Shown in pieces: positions 25,001 through 37,500 of a stretch of 45,171 nt of DNA. Location of the stretch: NCBI RefSeq assembly GCF_000524195.1, contig NW_020170578.1, positions 6,148 through 51,318 on the forward strand. Reading direction: 5' to 3'. Numbering within the stretch: the first letter of the stretch is position 1; each line of letters begins with the position of its first letter. Below the pieces are notes generated by a model. The model was not told the DNA's origin, searched no databases, and saw nothing but the letters and a program-made list of their open reading frames with translations. Made by a program: the position numbers and the translations under genes. Origin of the DNA: Echinococcus granulosus. Lineage: Eukaryota > Platyhelminthes > Cestoda > Cyclophyllidea > Taeniidae.

Positions 25001-25767
25001 TTGTGTGGACGGTTTTGGCCCTTTTCATCCCTCCCGTTCTCACTGAATAAAAACATCACCATATTTTTTATGTCCAAACTGTTGCCAGGAATAGATCAAA
25101 CCCTGCAATGGTATCAGTTTGATTAACTAACCTATCTGCTTTATGACCCCAACAGAATGCGGTTTGACAGGATAACTGATTTCTAAGAAATATTCAAATT
25201 GATTTCTGAGCATCGTGGAGTTCTTTTTTCCCTCTCCGACTACCCCCATTTGGTCCTCCCTCCCAAATGCAGTTGAGCTAACAGGGTAGAGAACGTGCAG
25301 CGCGAGATATCTCACTGGAACCCTTTAAAAGACGTATGATATTACAGCCAACTGAAATCAGAGGTCTTCGAGTTGCAGTCTGAACTCATCCTAGTATCTC
25401 TACGTTGAGGCAGAGCCTTTGAATGCACCCACTGAAACTCCCACCGTGACCGGTGTGGAAACATTTGGAAGCGCCGTCGATGATGGCTAATTAAAGCCAA
25501 TGTAGTGGACTGTATCACGGGCTCCACACCTTTTGCACATGGCCCTGGAATTTTTTTTGCCAACTCCTGTAACTTGTAATCGGTTAGTGAATTTCTCGAT
25601 TATCATAGCCATCCCCGTCCCCCATCCTTCTAGATTTATTAACCATACGTGGGACGAAAATGCATACAAAAGTAAATAGTGAAGAAGGAGAAGATGCAAC
25701 TAACCCCAAGGATAGTGTTTATAATGACGATGATGCATGTGAAAATTCCAGCTGCTGCACAGCACAT
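19036..25767 (-). CDS. Tetraspanin (TspC), 8-exon type, one internal exon unresolved
   Basis: Third tetraspanin, same orientation and intron phases as TspA/TspB. Exons found (minus strand): 25705-25767 (start, MCCAAAGIFTCIIVIINTIL), 24644-24791 (rest of TM1, LVMVIFGILLRFLL, and small loop), 19729-19803 (TM3, YGGILGITVFLEGIGIIVLF), 19565-19663, 19430-19496 (GVRCCGM), 19224-19387 (ICPRECC, EVCRCN, FGCRSR, start of TM4), 19036-19101 (FILFTLTVAALIAKL to stop). The large loop has eight cysteines instead of six. The TM2 exon expected between 19803 and 24644 is not certain. A phase-compatible candidate is 20173-20306 (TFFCVMIVTFSYLWK). Another weak one is 23550-23647. It could also lie in the N gap. 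A 42-nt in-frame intron (19388-19429) is inferred from alignment to TspA/TspB. If it is retained, 14 residues are added. The gene is spread over 6.7 kb and may be intact or damaged; the sequence cannot decide. Confidence 0.82.
19388..19429 (-). other. 42-nt mini-intron in TspC, frame-preserving
   Basis: Minus-strand GTAAGA donor and CCTTCAG acceptor, in phase 1, at exactly the point where TspA and TspB have their 131-nt sixth intron. Removal joins YLPPG to ICPRECC, aligning with the PxxCC spacing of the paralogues. The 42 nt also read open, so the unspliced form stays in frame. Confidence 0.7.
20173..20306 (-). other. Candidate missing TM2 exon of TspC
   Basis: Open segment with acceptor CTCCTCAG and donor AAG|GTGAAA. 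It needs two nucleotides to complete the phase-1 codon of the previous exon and ends in phase 0, so it fits between TspC exons 2 and 4. It encodes a short hydrophobic run (TFFCVMIVTFSYLW) and then a basic stretch. At 134 nt it is longer than the 104 nt of the paralogues, and the hydrophobic run is short for TM2. Confidence 0.28.
22365..22464. other. Assembly gap (100 N)
   Basis: Exactly 100 undetermined bases, the conventional placeholder for a gap of unknown size. It lies within the TspC gene, between exons 2 and 4. The flanks show no coding sequence. Confidence 0.97.
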
Positions 25768-25790
25768 TTGTTCTACTATAAATGTGAGAA
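25768..25790 (-). other. 3' splice-acceptor-like site just before TspC ATG
   Basis: Minus-strand TTTTTTCTCACATTTATAG is followed by 8 nt and then the TspC start. It is pyrimidine-rich with a good AG, as before TspA and TspB. Confidence 0.5.
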
Positions 25791-28758
25791 AAAAGCATGA
25801 GGTGCGAAAAAACAAGCAGTTATCAATGGTCTGACGTGATGGCGGCTTATTTACGTCCAAGTGGTTTACACTCCAACCCGTTACCGTATCCAGGAGATGG
25901 TACTTATTAAAGCGAAATCATTCAGAATAAGGACTTAGAAGTGCTTTTTCAAAAAATAAACTATTCCTGTTACCAAGACTTGGTAATGTCAGTTTAATGT
26001 CAGTTTAAAAGGTCCTCAGAAAGGCTTAACAACCTTTCTCTAGAGAACCGGAAAAAGTAAACAAGAAGGAAGGAAAGGACTTTGAAACCAGATGGAGATG
26101 GAGAGGGCGCTACATGCAGTCAAATAGAATTTCGCCTTCACTTGACGTTGTCTCCAGAATGGATTTGTTTAAACTGGCAGAGGATGAACAGAAAAATTTT
26201 CTTTTCAATCAACTAGATTTATAGGGTATTTTGGCCGCATAAATGGACCACCAAGTTGTAACAGAAAATAGCATTTTTTTCCTTTTTCCAAGCTGGTTGG
26301 GTTATAGAAGAATTTTTTCGAATTTTAGCAGGCCTGTCGAAATGTCAACAGTTTTTATGTCACTTGCGAACAATTGCCTCATTATTTTGACAGTAAAAGG
26401 TCCAGATGGGCTTTCATTTGATCTCGCCTAAAAACAAACTCTAACTGAAGGACACTTTTGTTTTTTTTAGTAGCAATAAAAAAACTATCCAAAGGATGCC
26501 ACTGAATAAATGGCAAATCAGACTGAGCGACATTTGTCGACTGAATCAACATTGACAAATTCCTCTTAAATATAGCCAGGAAATCTCCTAGCTTTCCTGT
26601 TTATTTCCACTTCCCTCCCCAAACACTCCTACATTAGGAAAACTTTTAATAAAAAGGGATAAAGCATCCTGGCAATTATTTTTTAGGGGATAACTTCGTG
26701 TCAAATTAAGGCTTAACCTTTGCTATTGGTCAATCAAAGCCAGAAACGTGTCTCGGCTAGAAATAATACAAAAGTTTAAAATAGGAAAATTGACAAACAA
26801 ACTAACCTTCTTAAATTAGTTTCCAGACAAACATGGAATGCGGTATATCCTGGTTAGCCCGGTTCTGATCGGAAAGTAACCTTGGCCAAAGTCGCATTGA
26901 CCAATCAGAGAGATGTGAGTGCTCTCAACCAATCAGCAATGAATGTGGGTTATTTACAGTGTAAACTGCGTTGCTTACCATTCGCCTACTTATTAAAAAA
27001 AATATTACTTCGCATGCCATATATTTAATGCATAGCCGATCTCTTCCCACTCTTGTTTAATAAGTAAAATTCAGGGTCAAACTGGAGAAATATTTAGCAG
27101 TGATTTACTTTATGCCTTTAAAGTCGAGTAAAATAAAATTCATTCATAAACTGATGCGAAATTTGCAATTGCATCCATTTCTATATAAACAAGTTATGCA
27201 CTTCTTTTTGTCAAAATTACAAATCAAAGGGATGGATGAACTTCATAAATTCATACGATTTTCTCAAAGGTGTCTTCCCTTTCAAGCAAAAATAGCTCGT
27301 GCAGTTTTCTTATTTGTGTGCAGATCGTTTGGGCTGCAAATCGCTACTTGGAGAGGTAAACTGATATACAATTTGTTGACATACCTGCAAGCCACTAGAA
27401 TAAATGAGGAATAGTGGGATAGTGAAAAGACCATCGTTGTCGCATGGTCACACACAAACGAAGAGCACTTCTGGAGATATTGTGATCCCTTCTTGTCACG
27501 AATTCTTGTTTCTCGATGTTCAATTCTATTGTTAACGCAATTTTTTCGTAAAGAAAGATTAATACGGCAAGAGAAATGTTCCGTAACTCTTTCTGAATGG
27601 TGTGTTCTGCTATTACGTCCTCTTCAAAAGCCATACTACAAATTAAAAGAGATCTGGACCCAAATTGTGAAGCAAACAGGCTCTTATTCCAATCCACTGG
27701 GGGTTAACCAACATTTTATGAGGGTTTAAAGGAGGAGGGATTCGCCAGCATTTAACGAATCCATCCCATCCACACCGCTTAAGAGCAAACTTCGGCTTGT
27801 ATATGGAACAAACATAACTTAGTTTTCCATTCTTTTGACGGCTTAGTGGTACTCAGTGTTGGCAGTATTCGATTCCGATCTCACTCGGGTGCAACAACCC
27901 ACTGTTATTTCGATAAACCTTCTGTTGTGAGTGCCCCACTGATTCTGGGATGCCGTCTCCCCGCCGGTTACGTTTCAATGCAGTGGACGAAAGTTTTCAC
28001 TTTCAGGATGGAGAGGATTTCTAGACATGCACATACAGTTTTAGGAAGTGACTTTATTGCTAGCCTACAGAAGGACTGGGAGGCAAACAGCGGAGGGGAA
28101 ATCATTCCGTAAGAGACAAAAAAGCCCATATATTTGCATAAATTATTCAGGTACATACTCCTCTCGCAGAGATTTGTGGGGTTGCTAATGCACTCAGTGG
28201 GATTCTTATTTTATTTTCCGCAAGTTAAGATTGCTAATTTAAGCATGTCATAGTTACGATTAGCCAATCACATTGCACCAAACAACTGCTGAATCGTCGG
28301 AAGCTTTGGTTACTTCGGTTACTTTTTGAAAAAGGATTGTGACTTCACCTAGTATGACTCCTTTGACAGCAGCTCCGGAGAACGCTCACAATTTGTCATA
28401 TTGGCCAGGATGAATAATTGGTTTGCTAGAATGGTGGAATTCACTGCCCTCAACTAAAACCAATTAGTCTGTTTGTTGCCCCAATAGGCAAAAAAACTTA
28501 ATTTGTAACTACAAAAAATGCTACTCAAAGGTCGGTTTAGAATATCGGCAGAACTTCATCAAGGCAGACTTAATATGTACCACGGTAAGAGGGTTGTAAA
28601 ATGCGTCTCTGATGTCCGTGAACGGCATCAATACAGCTTTTACTTAAGGGAAGTGTACGTGAATTCTGGGAACACAAGCCCAGTGGAGAGTCCAATAGGT
28701 GTTTGCATATATAATTAGATAGACGGCTGAATACTCCGAGATTCCATCCTGGTAGTTA

Positions 28759-28774
28759 GGGGGGGGAGGGGGGG
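28759..28774 (+). repeat. Interrupted poly-G tract
   Basis: Eight G, one A, then seven G. It could form a G-quadruplex. It lies in non-coding DNA and may equally be a replication-slippage product or assembly-prone site. Confidence 0.6.
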
Positions 28775-29119
28775 ACCAAGACCTCAAGAGAAATGTCCCA
28801 TCCATACGCGTAAGTTTGGGATATGGCGGGGGTTTACATAAAAGCTAGCTGGACGCTGGAGACACAGGATAGTTCCGATCTCGCCCATTTTCGGTATTTT
28901 GATTAGCCTTGACATTACAGCGGTCATTATGACATTTAAGGCCGTCTACGCTGCCTAATCAAGGAAACCGAACGAGAGCGCGAGGCTCAAGACGTTCTGA
29001 AATGTTTCAAAATTAAGCGTGAAAAAGGCGACTTCCAAAAATTGAATTGGAGAGCGTTTCTTATGATTCCAGAGTTTTCTCAGCGGAGGTGGAAGTGGAT
29101 AGAATTCTGGATGTAAACA

Positions 29120-30110
29120 TGATTTAATTTGTTAAAATCGGTAGGAGTGAGAGGATGGATAATTGGGTAGTTGAATAAACACACGAAAATAAGGGTACGT
29201 AGCAGAAGGATGTAGTCAAAATGTAAGAATATATTATGCATTAATAGATGAACAGAGACTAGGCTAGTGGAGAGGATGGTGGATGGGGAAGAAAGACTCT
29301 TGCGAACAATTAGCTACTCACCGAAAGGAGTCATGAAGGGTCTAAGGATTTAAAAGTAGGTTTGGGATGAAGGGATGAATCGGTGGAATGACGGATCAAA
29401 GAGAAAATGAAGTACTTCTAGAATTTATTATTGGCCCAGATTTGATGGATGGGCAGCCGGACGAGAGCGGATGGAATGTAAGTTTGGGCAGGTGGGTGAA
29501 TGAATCGAGATGCACAAATCTGGACTAAATGAATAAACCGAGGCTAGGTAGAGAGATGAATGAGCGAGAAATAGTTTACCGAACGACGAGTTAAATATAT
29601 CGTTGGAATCAGGATGGTTAGCTGTAAAGGAAGAAGAGGAAGGGATGGGAAAAAGCAGATTAAAGAATTTTTTCAGTCCATGGGTCTTTAAATTGACTAA
29701 GTTAGCTAAACAAATGTTGAAACTGAGATAGGAATAGTAAATAATGTTTAGATGGGGATAGATAGATGGAAGGCTAGGTAGTTCAGGAATGTACGGACTG
29801 ATGGATCAAAGACTTGGTACAATAAGTAAACAAATCAGACATGAGTGGATGGATAAACAAGAGGTAATTGGATAAATGAATGGATAGATCGGGAACGTAG
29901 ATAAAGCTTTGTAGGCTTAGAAAGAATATAAGGTGATTAGGAGTAGATTTACGAATTGGAGATACATTATTGTTACAGAGTTGGATGCATCTATGGCCGA
30001 TGAAGAGGTTAATGCTGAAGCCGGTGATAGAATGATAGATAAAATCAGCAGTAGGAGATTGATGGACAAGTGATAAGTGAATAAAAGGCCGGAGAGATCA
30101 TAAAAGGGAA
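29120..30110 (+). repeat. Degenerate GGAT/GATG/GATA tetranucleotide-derived repeat region
   Basis: Across about 1 kb the plus strand is purine-rich and saturated with words such as GGATGGAT, GATGAATG, GATAGATGGA, GGATAAAC and GAATGGATAG, without a fixed period. It looks like an old microsatellite or minisatellite array eroded by mutation. The same word family appears at 5940-6080 and 14560-14700, and as the complement (CATCCATC) at 33560-33670. Confidence 0.65.
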
Positions 30111-31580
30111 GATTATCTCCTAGAAATATAGAATGACAGACATTACACTTCTGATTTCATCTTCCTATTGCGAAGGAATTCTTGATGATAACAAATTTCC
30201 CATTCAGTACCCCTTTTTAAAACGCAATTAAAGCTGTCATTCAGAAAAGCACTTGATCTTGCACCATAAATTTATTCAAAGAAAGTTATTTTCAGTCCAC
30301 CCGACTCCAAGAACAAAGGGCAACAAAATTGCACCTGGCCTAAATTTCATCTAGTCACTAGTTTCGCCAATATTTATTCAATTTGCATCACAGACAAGAC
30401 TTGGAAAAAATGCCAGACGTAAACAATTACCACACTTGCAAAAAAACCGCCTAGACAACCAATGCAATTCGAGTCCTCACTTATTGTGAACTGCAGTTTC
30501 TATGTCCGTGCGGCCTGGATCCTATCTAGCTCCTAACCGAATCATCAAGGGATAGGGGCTTCAGAAGAGATGCCTTTACTGACAGAATCACGTAAGCAGG
30601 TAAAGAGGTACAACCTGCGTATACAAATAAGACGAACGTTTGGTGGAGACTGGCGGAGACGAGGGCTGAGTTCGCTTAAAGCAACTGACTTTCGCCTCCA
30701 AGTGGTTACCAGTACGCTTAGAGCACGCTTATTGTTGATGAGCCACCCAGGAGGGGCTGAGAGAAAGCACGATTCTTGGGAAAGTTCGGAGGTTAGACGG
30801 AAAATAAAACCTGTAGAAAGTGGAAAAAGAACATCTTCTAGGGTTGCGAGTTTCCTCATCAATTCAAGGGTTGGACTTTAGAGGAGAAACTGCCATTTCA
30901 GTTCTCAAGGCTTTGTTATCCCGGCAAGCCGTCAATGCTTGCACCATCGAATCAACTAAAGCACCTGACACTCAAATGCCGAAACTGTAAACAAGACACC
31001 CGCTTCACGTTGCTTTGAACTAAACCACTTTGATTTTGGCAAACAATTTGGTGCTGCTATAGCCATCGTAAACTGATAAAAATACCATGTGGTCTGGCGA
31101 TCCTAGAGGCGAGATTTGCAAGTTCAGGCGTGTGAGATTGGCAAAGAACGGACTAACCGCATTTGCATGAAAATCGATTCGTTCCCAAATAAAACCTTCA
31201 TTTTGCGATTCAACCCGAGGCATAATTAAATCAAGAGTGATTTGACCTCTTGACCTCAGAAGCCATTCAAGTGAGTCACCACCTTAACCTTAAAAGTCGA
31301 CTTTGGAAGCCACGACCAGGTCTCTTACTTTCTCATTGGCCACAGTATCCAGAGTTCGTCTATTGGCTAATTCCCCTCATTGGTTGACTACTGCCCAATC
31401 AGTAAAACACGCCACATTGCTTCCATTTCAAGTCTTTTAACGCTGGATTTAAGTAAGTATAGAAAAGGAATAAGGTCCTTTCAAGAAAGCAGACAAAAAT
31501 GATTAATAATACAACGATTATGTACAGTTATAAGGCCGTCAAAATAAACTAATCAAATTGCAATGATTTATGGCATGAGT

Positions 31581-34500
31581 TCAAGACAGACTAACATAAT
31601 GAACGGAGGAACGACAGCAGCCGCGGATTTCTCGAACAACTCGTCGAAAAAGGAGCTAAAATTCCCACAGAAAGAAATTTCATTAAATTTCTACCTCCAT
31701 AATTCTGCGCAGTGCATTATGCTTATCATCACTGGGTGAGCTGTATATGGTTAAAGTGAAAAGTGTGCGCGAGCTGTGAAGTTTTTGAGTATACAACACC
31801 AACGCAAGTTGATTTAAAAAAGGATGTTTGGCAATAAAGCTAATACTTAGCTGATATCTCACCAAAATTGCGACTCCAAGAAAGGCAATGAGCATTATAA
31901 AGACGACACCCCAGCCGTATTCGACAAGCAAGCCCACAACAAAGGGACCAATAGCAGCTCCTGCAGGAATAAAAAAACCAATTTGCAACTTAATAGTCTC
32001 ATGCGTCTCATGCGTGATCTCAAAATTAAACCATCACCAAATATCCCCCCAAACTCTCTTATTCTATAAATTGGGGAAGATTATCAAGCTTTGCTGAAAA
32101 CCTACGTAATTAATAACTCAAGAAAAATAATTCCCACTCCTCAAACTCGAATCGCCTTTACGCCTAATCGGTTAGTGAGCCCACCTTCGTTAGGACGGTT
32201 GTTAAATTCCTAATTGCTAGATGGTTTCCAAATGTCCTCTTCCTCATGCAGGCAGAAGGACCCAAAAGAGATGATGGATGGTCGAACAATTCTCAGGATC
32301 ATATTACTCTCCACAGATCTTCCCCTGAGCTGACCTCCTTGGAAAGTAGCACGGATTTCGTTAACACAAACATACCTACAATATCCCAAAAACTAATTCA
32401 TTGATCCCTGTTGCTACGATGGACGCTATACCATCAACATTAATCAGGGCCATTGCTAGTCATTTCAGGTAAACCCCTGACTACATTTATTCGATGGTAT
32501 TTATGCTGGATTCTATCAAAATACACAAAACTTTATTTAGAAAAAGCAGTTCGTTACCTATTGAACCAGTGCCATCAATGATAGCAACAACCGTTGACAG
32601 GGCTTTGGCGTTGCCGGCCAGTGATTGGTGCGTTCCAAGGTCAGCCGATACGACCGTAGTGATGAGCGAATAGGGACCCACTATCAGGAATCCCAAGGTC
32701 AACAACATGCCTAAAATTGAATATAGGTTGAAAGTAGTACTTAAAATGGTAAGTAACTGAAGATGAAACTAATAATATTTTAACTCAAGGATTTTTAGCC
32801 GCAACAACTATTCAACTGCCAGTACAAAACTACTGGGTTGGAGGTAGATTCAACAATCGCATTCCACTTCTCCACAATATCTTTAAAAACGAATATTCGC
32901 CTATTTGCTGGAGCTAATTCCAGAGCCCTTTTTAGGGTTTTGACTGCAATCAAGTGAAAGTCCAGAGCGCACTGCTACCCACTTTTGAACATTTCACTCG
33001 GGGACGATGACTCTACGGGAGAGAGGGGAGTGACATCCCCACAAGGAGCACAGACTTGCCAACAGAGATGAAATTGCGTTTCTGGCACATCTGCCCATAA
33101 CCCTTAACTGCAAAAAGAAGTAGTCGAAAAGTTAGTTCGAGCACCATCAAGTGATACTCAGCCCCCACCTCCTCCTCCCACCTTTACCGTTTCCAAGCTA
33201 TAAAAATCCAAGCAATTTAATTTAATGGTAATGAAAAAAGATGAACTTACATATACAAACGGGCAGGGAGAAGTCTCCAACGCGGAAGTACAGGTAAAGC
33301 TAAACGGAAATTTGAAAGTAAACGCGAAAAGTCAGCAAATAGAGTAACGTTCTTGGTAAGACTTCAGTAGGAGAATGATAATCTATTCAAAAGGTTAAAT
33401 AAACGGCCCTCAAATGATACGAAATAGTTTACAAACACGGCAGACATTGCCAAAAGAGGAATGTACAAGAGTGCCAAGTTGAGTAGGGAAGAGTAAAGAC
33501 TTCGTCAGCTCAATTTTCACTGATTTGTGAAGGGAACAATGACACAGCAGTTGCAATCTTTCCTTCCATCCATCAATTCACGCATCCCTTCATCTCTCCA
33601 TTTACGCAATCACCAATCATTTATCCTTCCATCCATTCGTCTATACGTCTACACATCCATCCAAATCTACATCTAGGCTAACGGCAAAAGTACGACCAAC
33701 AACCTAAGAATGTTTGACTGTTTAAGATGCCTAGGGCAACTAAACAGCTTAGTAGGTTCCACGTTAATTTATAAAAAAAAGGAAAACAAAACGAAGAACT
33801 ACACTTACACTCGGCATTCCAAGTGCAAGCATGATAACAGAGACCGTAGCGTAACACGTCGTCCGATCCGTAATCAATCCAGCCACGATTCCGCCAAGAA
33901 TTCCGCCAGCATCAAACACCGCTGAAGTATCAGCGGCCAAGCTTGCCTCCAATCCATGCACTTCTTTGAGGTATCTTGGCAACCAAAAGAGGAATATGTA
34001 GGCAGTTGCTTTGACGAAAAACAGGGCCAACGAGTATTCGACGACGCCCTAAAAGGTCATACAGCGATCCAGGCTTGGGATTAATCAGAGAAACCCCAAT
34101 GAGAAGGAGGAAATGAGGAGGAAAGGCAAGTTGGAGAGATCATTAAGGCAGGTTCCGTCAGTGGATATATACGCCCTAATGCTACTAGTAGTGTATGCCA
34201 ACTATACAAAGTCGTTTTGAAAGTGAATAGAAGCAACTACAGCATCCTTTCAGCAGACGATTTCTGCAATTAGTCAATTTCCGAGGGGAAGGGGGGGGGG
34301 AAAACATAGCCAATTAGCTTACAGGAACAGCGAGAGCGCCACAAAAACTGATTGCTTGAACGTTTTCTCGTGATATTGGAGGACTGGTTGATTGAAGCAA
34401 CGCTTCATGGTCCTCTGCATCATTCTGCTCCACTGAAAGCTAAAAAAACATGGCAAGAGATCTTGCATATCGAAGGTAAGATGTGATTTTAAAAAAGTAA

Positions 34501-37500
34501 AGTCTTACTACTGATAGCTAAAATTTTAAGTTAGATTTTGATAAAACATACCAGAGGTGGTGTTGTATCGTCAGTGTCCTCCTCTCCTCTCTACAATAAA
34601 AAACAGGAGAGATTATGAAAAGTCTGAAGTGTGGTGATAATAGCTATCCAGATTTTGAGGAGTATGTCAGTTCACCTAATGCGCGTAGCTCCAGTAACTT
34701 CGTTTATGGATTCGAGGCTTGGTACTCTAGATTTTCGGTTAAGAGCAAGAAGAGTGGTAACAGCTCTTGTTTTACCGCGCCTCGTAACTACTTCCGAACC
34801 TCACATTCTTGTATGATATTAGTCACACTGGGCGATGAAGGTCATAAGTAAATTGCACCACGGGGAAAGGAGCAGGGACCCGTTCCATGCTGGATATTGT
34901 GGACAGAAGGCATGTGTGCATATACGTGTGTAATTGCCAGGAGAGTTTATAAAGGTGTACTAATCAGCTTACAGCTCAATGGTTTGCCAAAGAGAGGGGG
35001 CATTGGGCACGAAGAGACCCATTAACATCTACACGAGATGGAAGCTGGATCGCAACTTCCTGATCACCATTTCCGCCCACAGATGGGTGATTGATTTCAG
35101 CACATTGACTGAATTCCATTGCTATTGTTACAATGGCCAGTGTGCACATGAGGACAAGGACAATCAATCCACCGAGTTACGACCTTCGTACCAATCGTCC
35201 ATATAGGTCCAAATGCATTCTTTTCATAATAATTCAACCATTTTTAAGGCTCAAAACTTAAACATCACGACATTGAATAATTCACAAAGTAAGATAAAAT
35301 TAAATAACCCACCTTAATAGTTCTATGCGGTGCCTGAAAGCCAAGATCTTCCGGATCTATAACAGCAGGGAGGCAAATCAGAGATTGCCAAAAAAAGGAA
35401 CAGAAATACAAGATTCAATACGGCACTTACAAGGGACAAGGAAGAAGCAAACCATGAAGCCCATAAACACGAGCACCAGGCCAGGTACGAAGAAGGACCA
35501 TCCCCAAGCGAATTCCACAAAAATTCCCGCCAGCACACCGCCCAATATATTCCCCAGACTAACATGGGAGTTCCAAACCCCCAAAATCAGACCACGACTA
35601 GTGGAAGAAGAGACGATAAAATAGGAAATAAAAGTGTTTGACAACCTTAGACTATTATAGGACTAAAGAGAGTGGCAGGTGAGCTGGTTAAAGTCAATTT
35701 GATGACCGGTGAGTGATTACAGGGAGGGCACACCTAATGAAATCATAGCAACTTGGGAAAAAATAAACCAAGAGTTACTCAAAGAAGGTAATGATATTAT
35801 TTGGGAAAGGATACAAATTCTCAGAGAAAAATCCAGCCGTAGCACTGTTTACCTACATTGTAAAGAATTGACATGCGTCGACCCATCAAAACAACACCCT
35901 TTTACCATACCTTTCACTAATTTCCTCTTATTTTGCTTCCGCCTGAAACATCAGTCGATTCTGAGGTGATCCGAAATCGTGTGGAACAGACTCTACTCGT
36001 AAAATTTGTATAGCATTTGGAGAAGGTATCACATTACGCAGAAATGATTTAGCCAATTCCATCCTGATGATTATTCTCTCCAATGATAGGCCTATGGCGT
36101 ACTTCCGCTTATGTGTCAAGACCAAACTCCCTGAGATAAAGTTGTATAAAAGGGGAAGGATGAAGCAGCGTTCTGTCATATACAGAATTTTGCGCGTCGA
36201 AAGCACAGGGTCTTATCCATGTGAGAGGGAAGTCGGCCATCCTTCTTGTAGAGTAGGTATGGGATCTTAGTCGGCATATGTTAAGGCAAATTAAGTAACC
36301 ATATGTCGGGTGGAGGATGGATCTGAGCTGAAACTAAGGCGGTGGTGAATAATGATGAATTGAGCTGGCGGAAAGCGGATGTCTTCGGTCCACACTCATC
36401 TATCTCGGATCTATCTAGTATGGGTCAAATTAACAATCCAGATGTTGACTCAATCATCAATCCTTCCACACTTCCTGAATTCTCAATCTCTACGTCTTAC
36501 ATTCACCCGTTAATCTCAAATCTACCCGCTGGTATATATCCACCTCAGATTACACAAGGAAAAAAGGCTGGCCAGCCACATGCCGTACAGGAAATTGAAA
36601 TGAGTTGGGGATAACGCCGAGGCGGATATAATGAGTTGACTCTAGACCTGATAAAAGGAAGCGGAGAGACACCTTCACCCATCTCAAGCTACGGTTTAAG
36701 AAGATCGCTAACTCATTTTGTAAGGTGCCAATCAGTTCTGCCTCCACGCATTGCCAGGACATTCTGAAGCCCCCATTCCCTCGCTGTCATGATGAAATAA
36801 AACAAAACTACAATGTATCATAAAGCTATGTTTATTGCATAGTAGGGGTTATTCCAAGGTCACCGTTTGTTTATAAGCCTCACATACGCGACCAAAATGT
36901 GACCATGAGGACAGAGATCATTGATCACACGTTTTTCTCCGGAGTTTGTAAGTGTGAGGTGATAAATAAATAACAAGGTGCAGATATTAGACCTGACAAG
37001 CTTTTACGAAAGTTGCAGCAATTAGCATTACAACAATTTATGGTATTTTCTTCAACAGGACAAAAACACTGCCATAAGCTCTGCTTTTACAAGGCATTTC
37101 GCTACTATAAGCCAAAAGCCTAACATTTCCACCTAACTTTTATTTCCCAACCGCCTATTTTGTTTCGCATGCGTTTATATGACTGGCTAATGGCAAGGGA
37201 TGATGACAATAACCTAAAGAATCATGGTGGGAGGTAGTGAGGGAAAAATCTAATAAGGAAGTTTTAAGGTATGGAGTTTTGCGGTATCCTGCGAAAAAAA
37301 AGCTTCCAGCTGACTAACGCTAGCTATGATCGTTTAGTCTCAGGCAGGAAATTCATGATGAACAATTGCGTCTGCAGTTGATCACACAAACACTTCTAGG
37401 GATGAGATGATATGGTAGAAGTTGATGTCTTGGAGATAGCCAGTGATGTGTCCACTTAAGAAGGCAATGCAAAAATCTTGCCTCACCACAAGTCAAGTCG

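Larger units (their letters stand above)
25776..31580. other. Long intergenic region between SLC37-like gene and TspC
   Basis: No supported gene. Several modest open frames occur (27100-27414 plus, 27395-27697 minus, 27846-28112 plus, 30545-30881 on both strands, 31020-31223 minus). None shows a domain, membrane pattern or splice context that I recognise. Notable content is a G-run at 28759-28774 and about 1 kb of degraded tetranucleotide repeat at 29120-30110. Confidence 0.5.

Noticed and set aside
27100..27729. Overlapping open frames on both strands considered as genes
   Set aside because: AT-rich, no recognisable domain, no consistent splice sites and no duplicate elsewhere in the window.
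31020..31223. 67-codon minus-strand open frame downstream of the SLC37-like gene
   Set aside because: Protein-like in part, but with an upstream in-frame stop, no acceptor and no family match; too weak to call.
31683..31862. SLC37 reading frame running past exon 12 to a stop at 31683
   Set aside because: It reads through a good GTGAGA donor into a tail unlike the family. Splicing to 31655 gives [10 protein letters not shown], which fits the usual SLC37 C terminus and ends at a stop.
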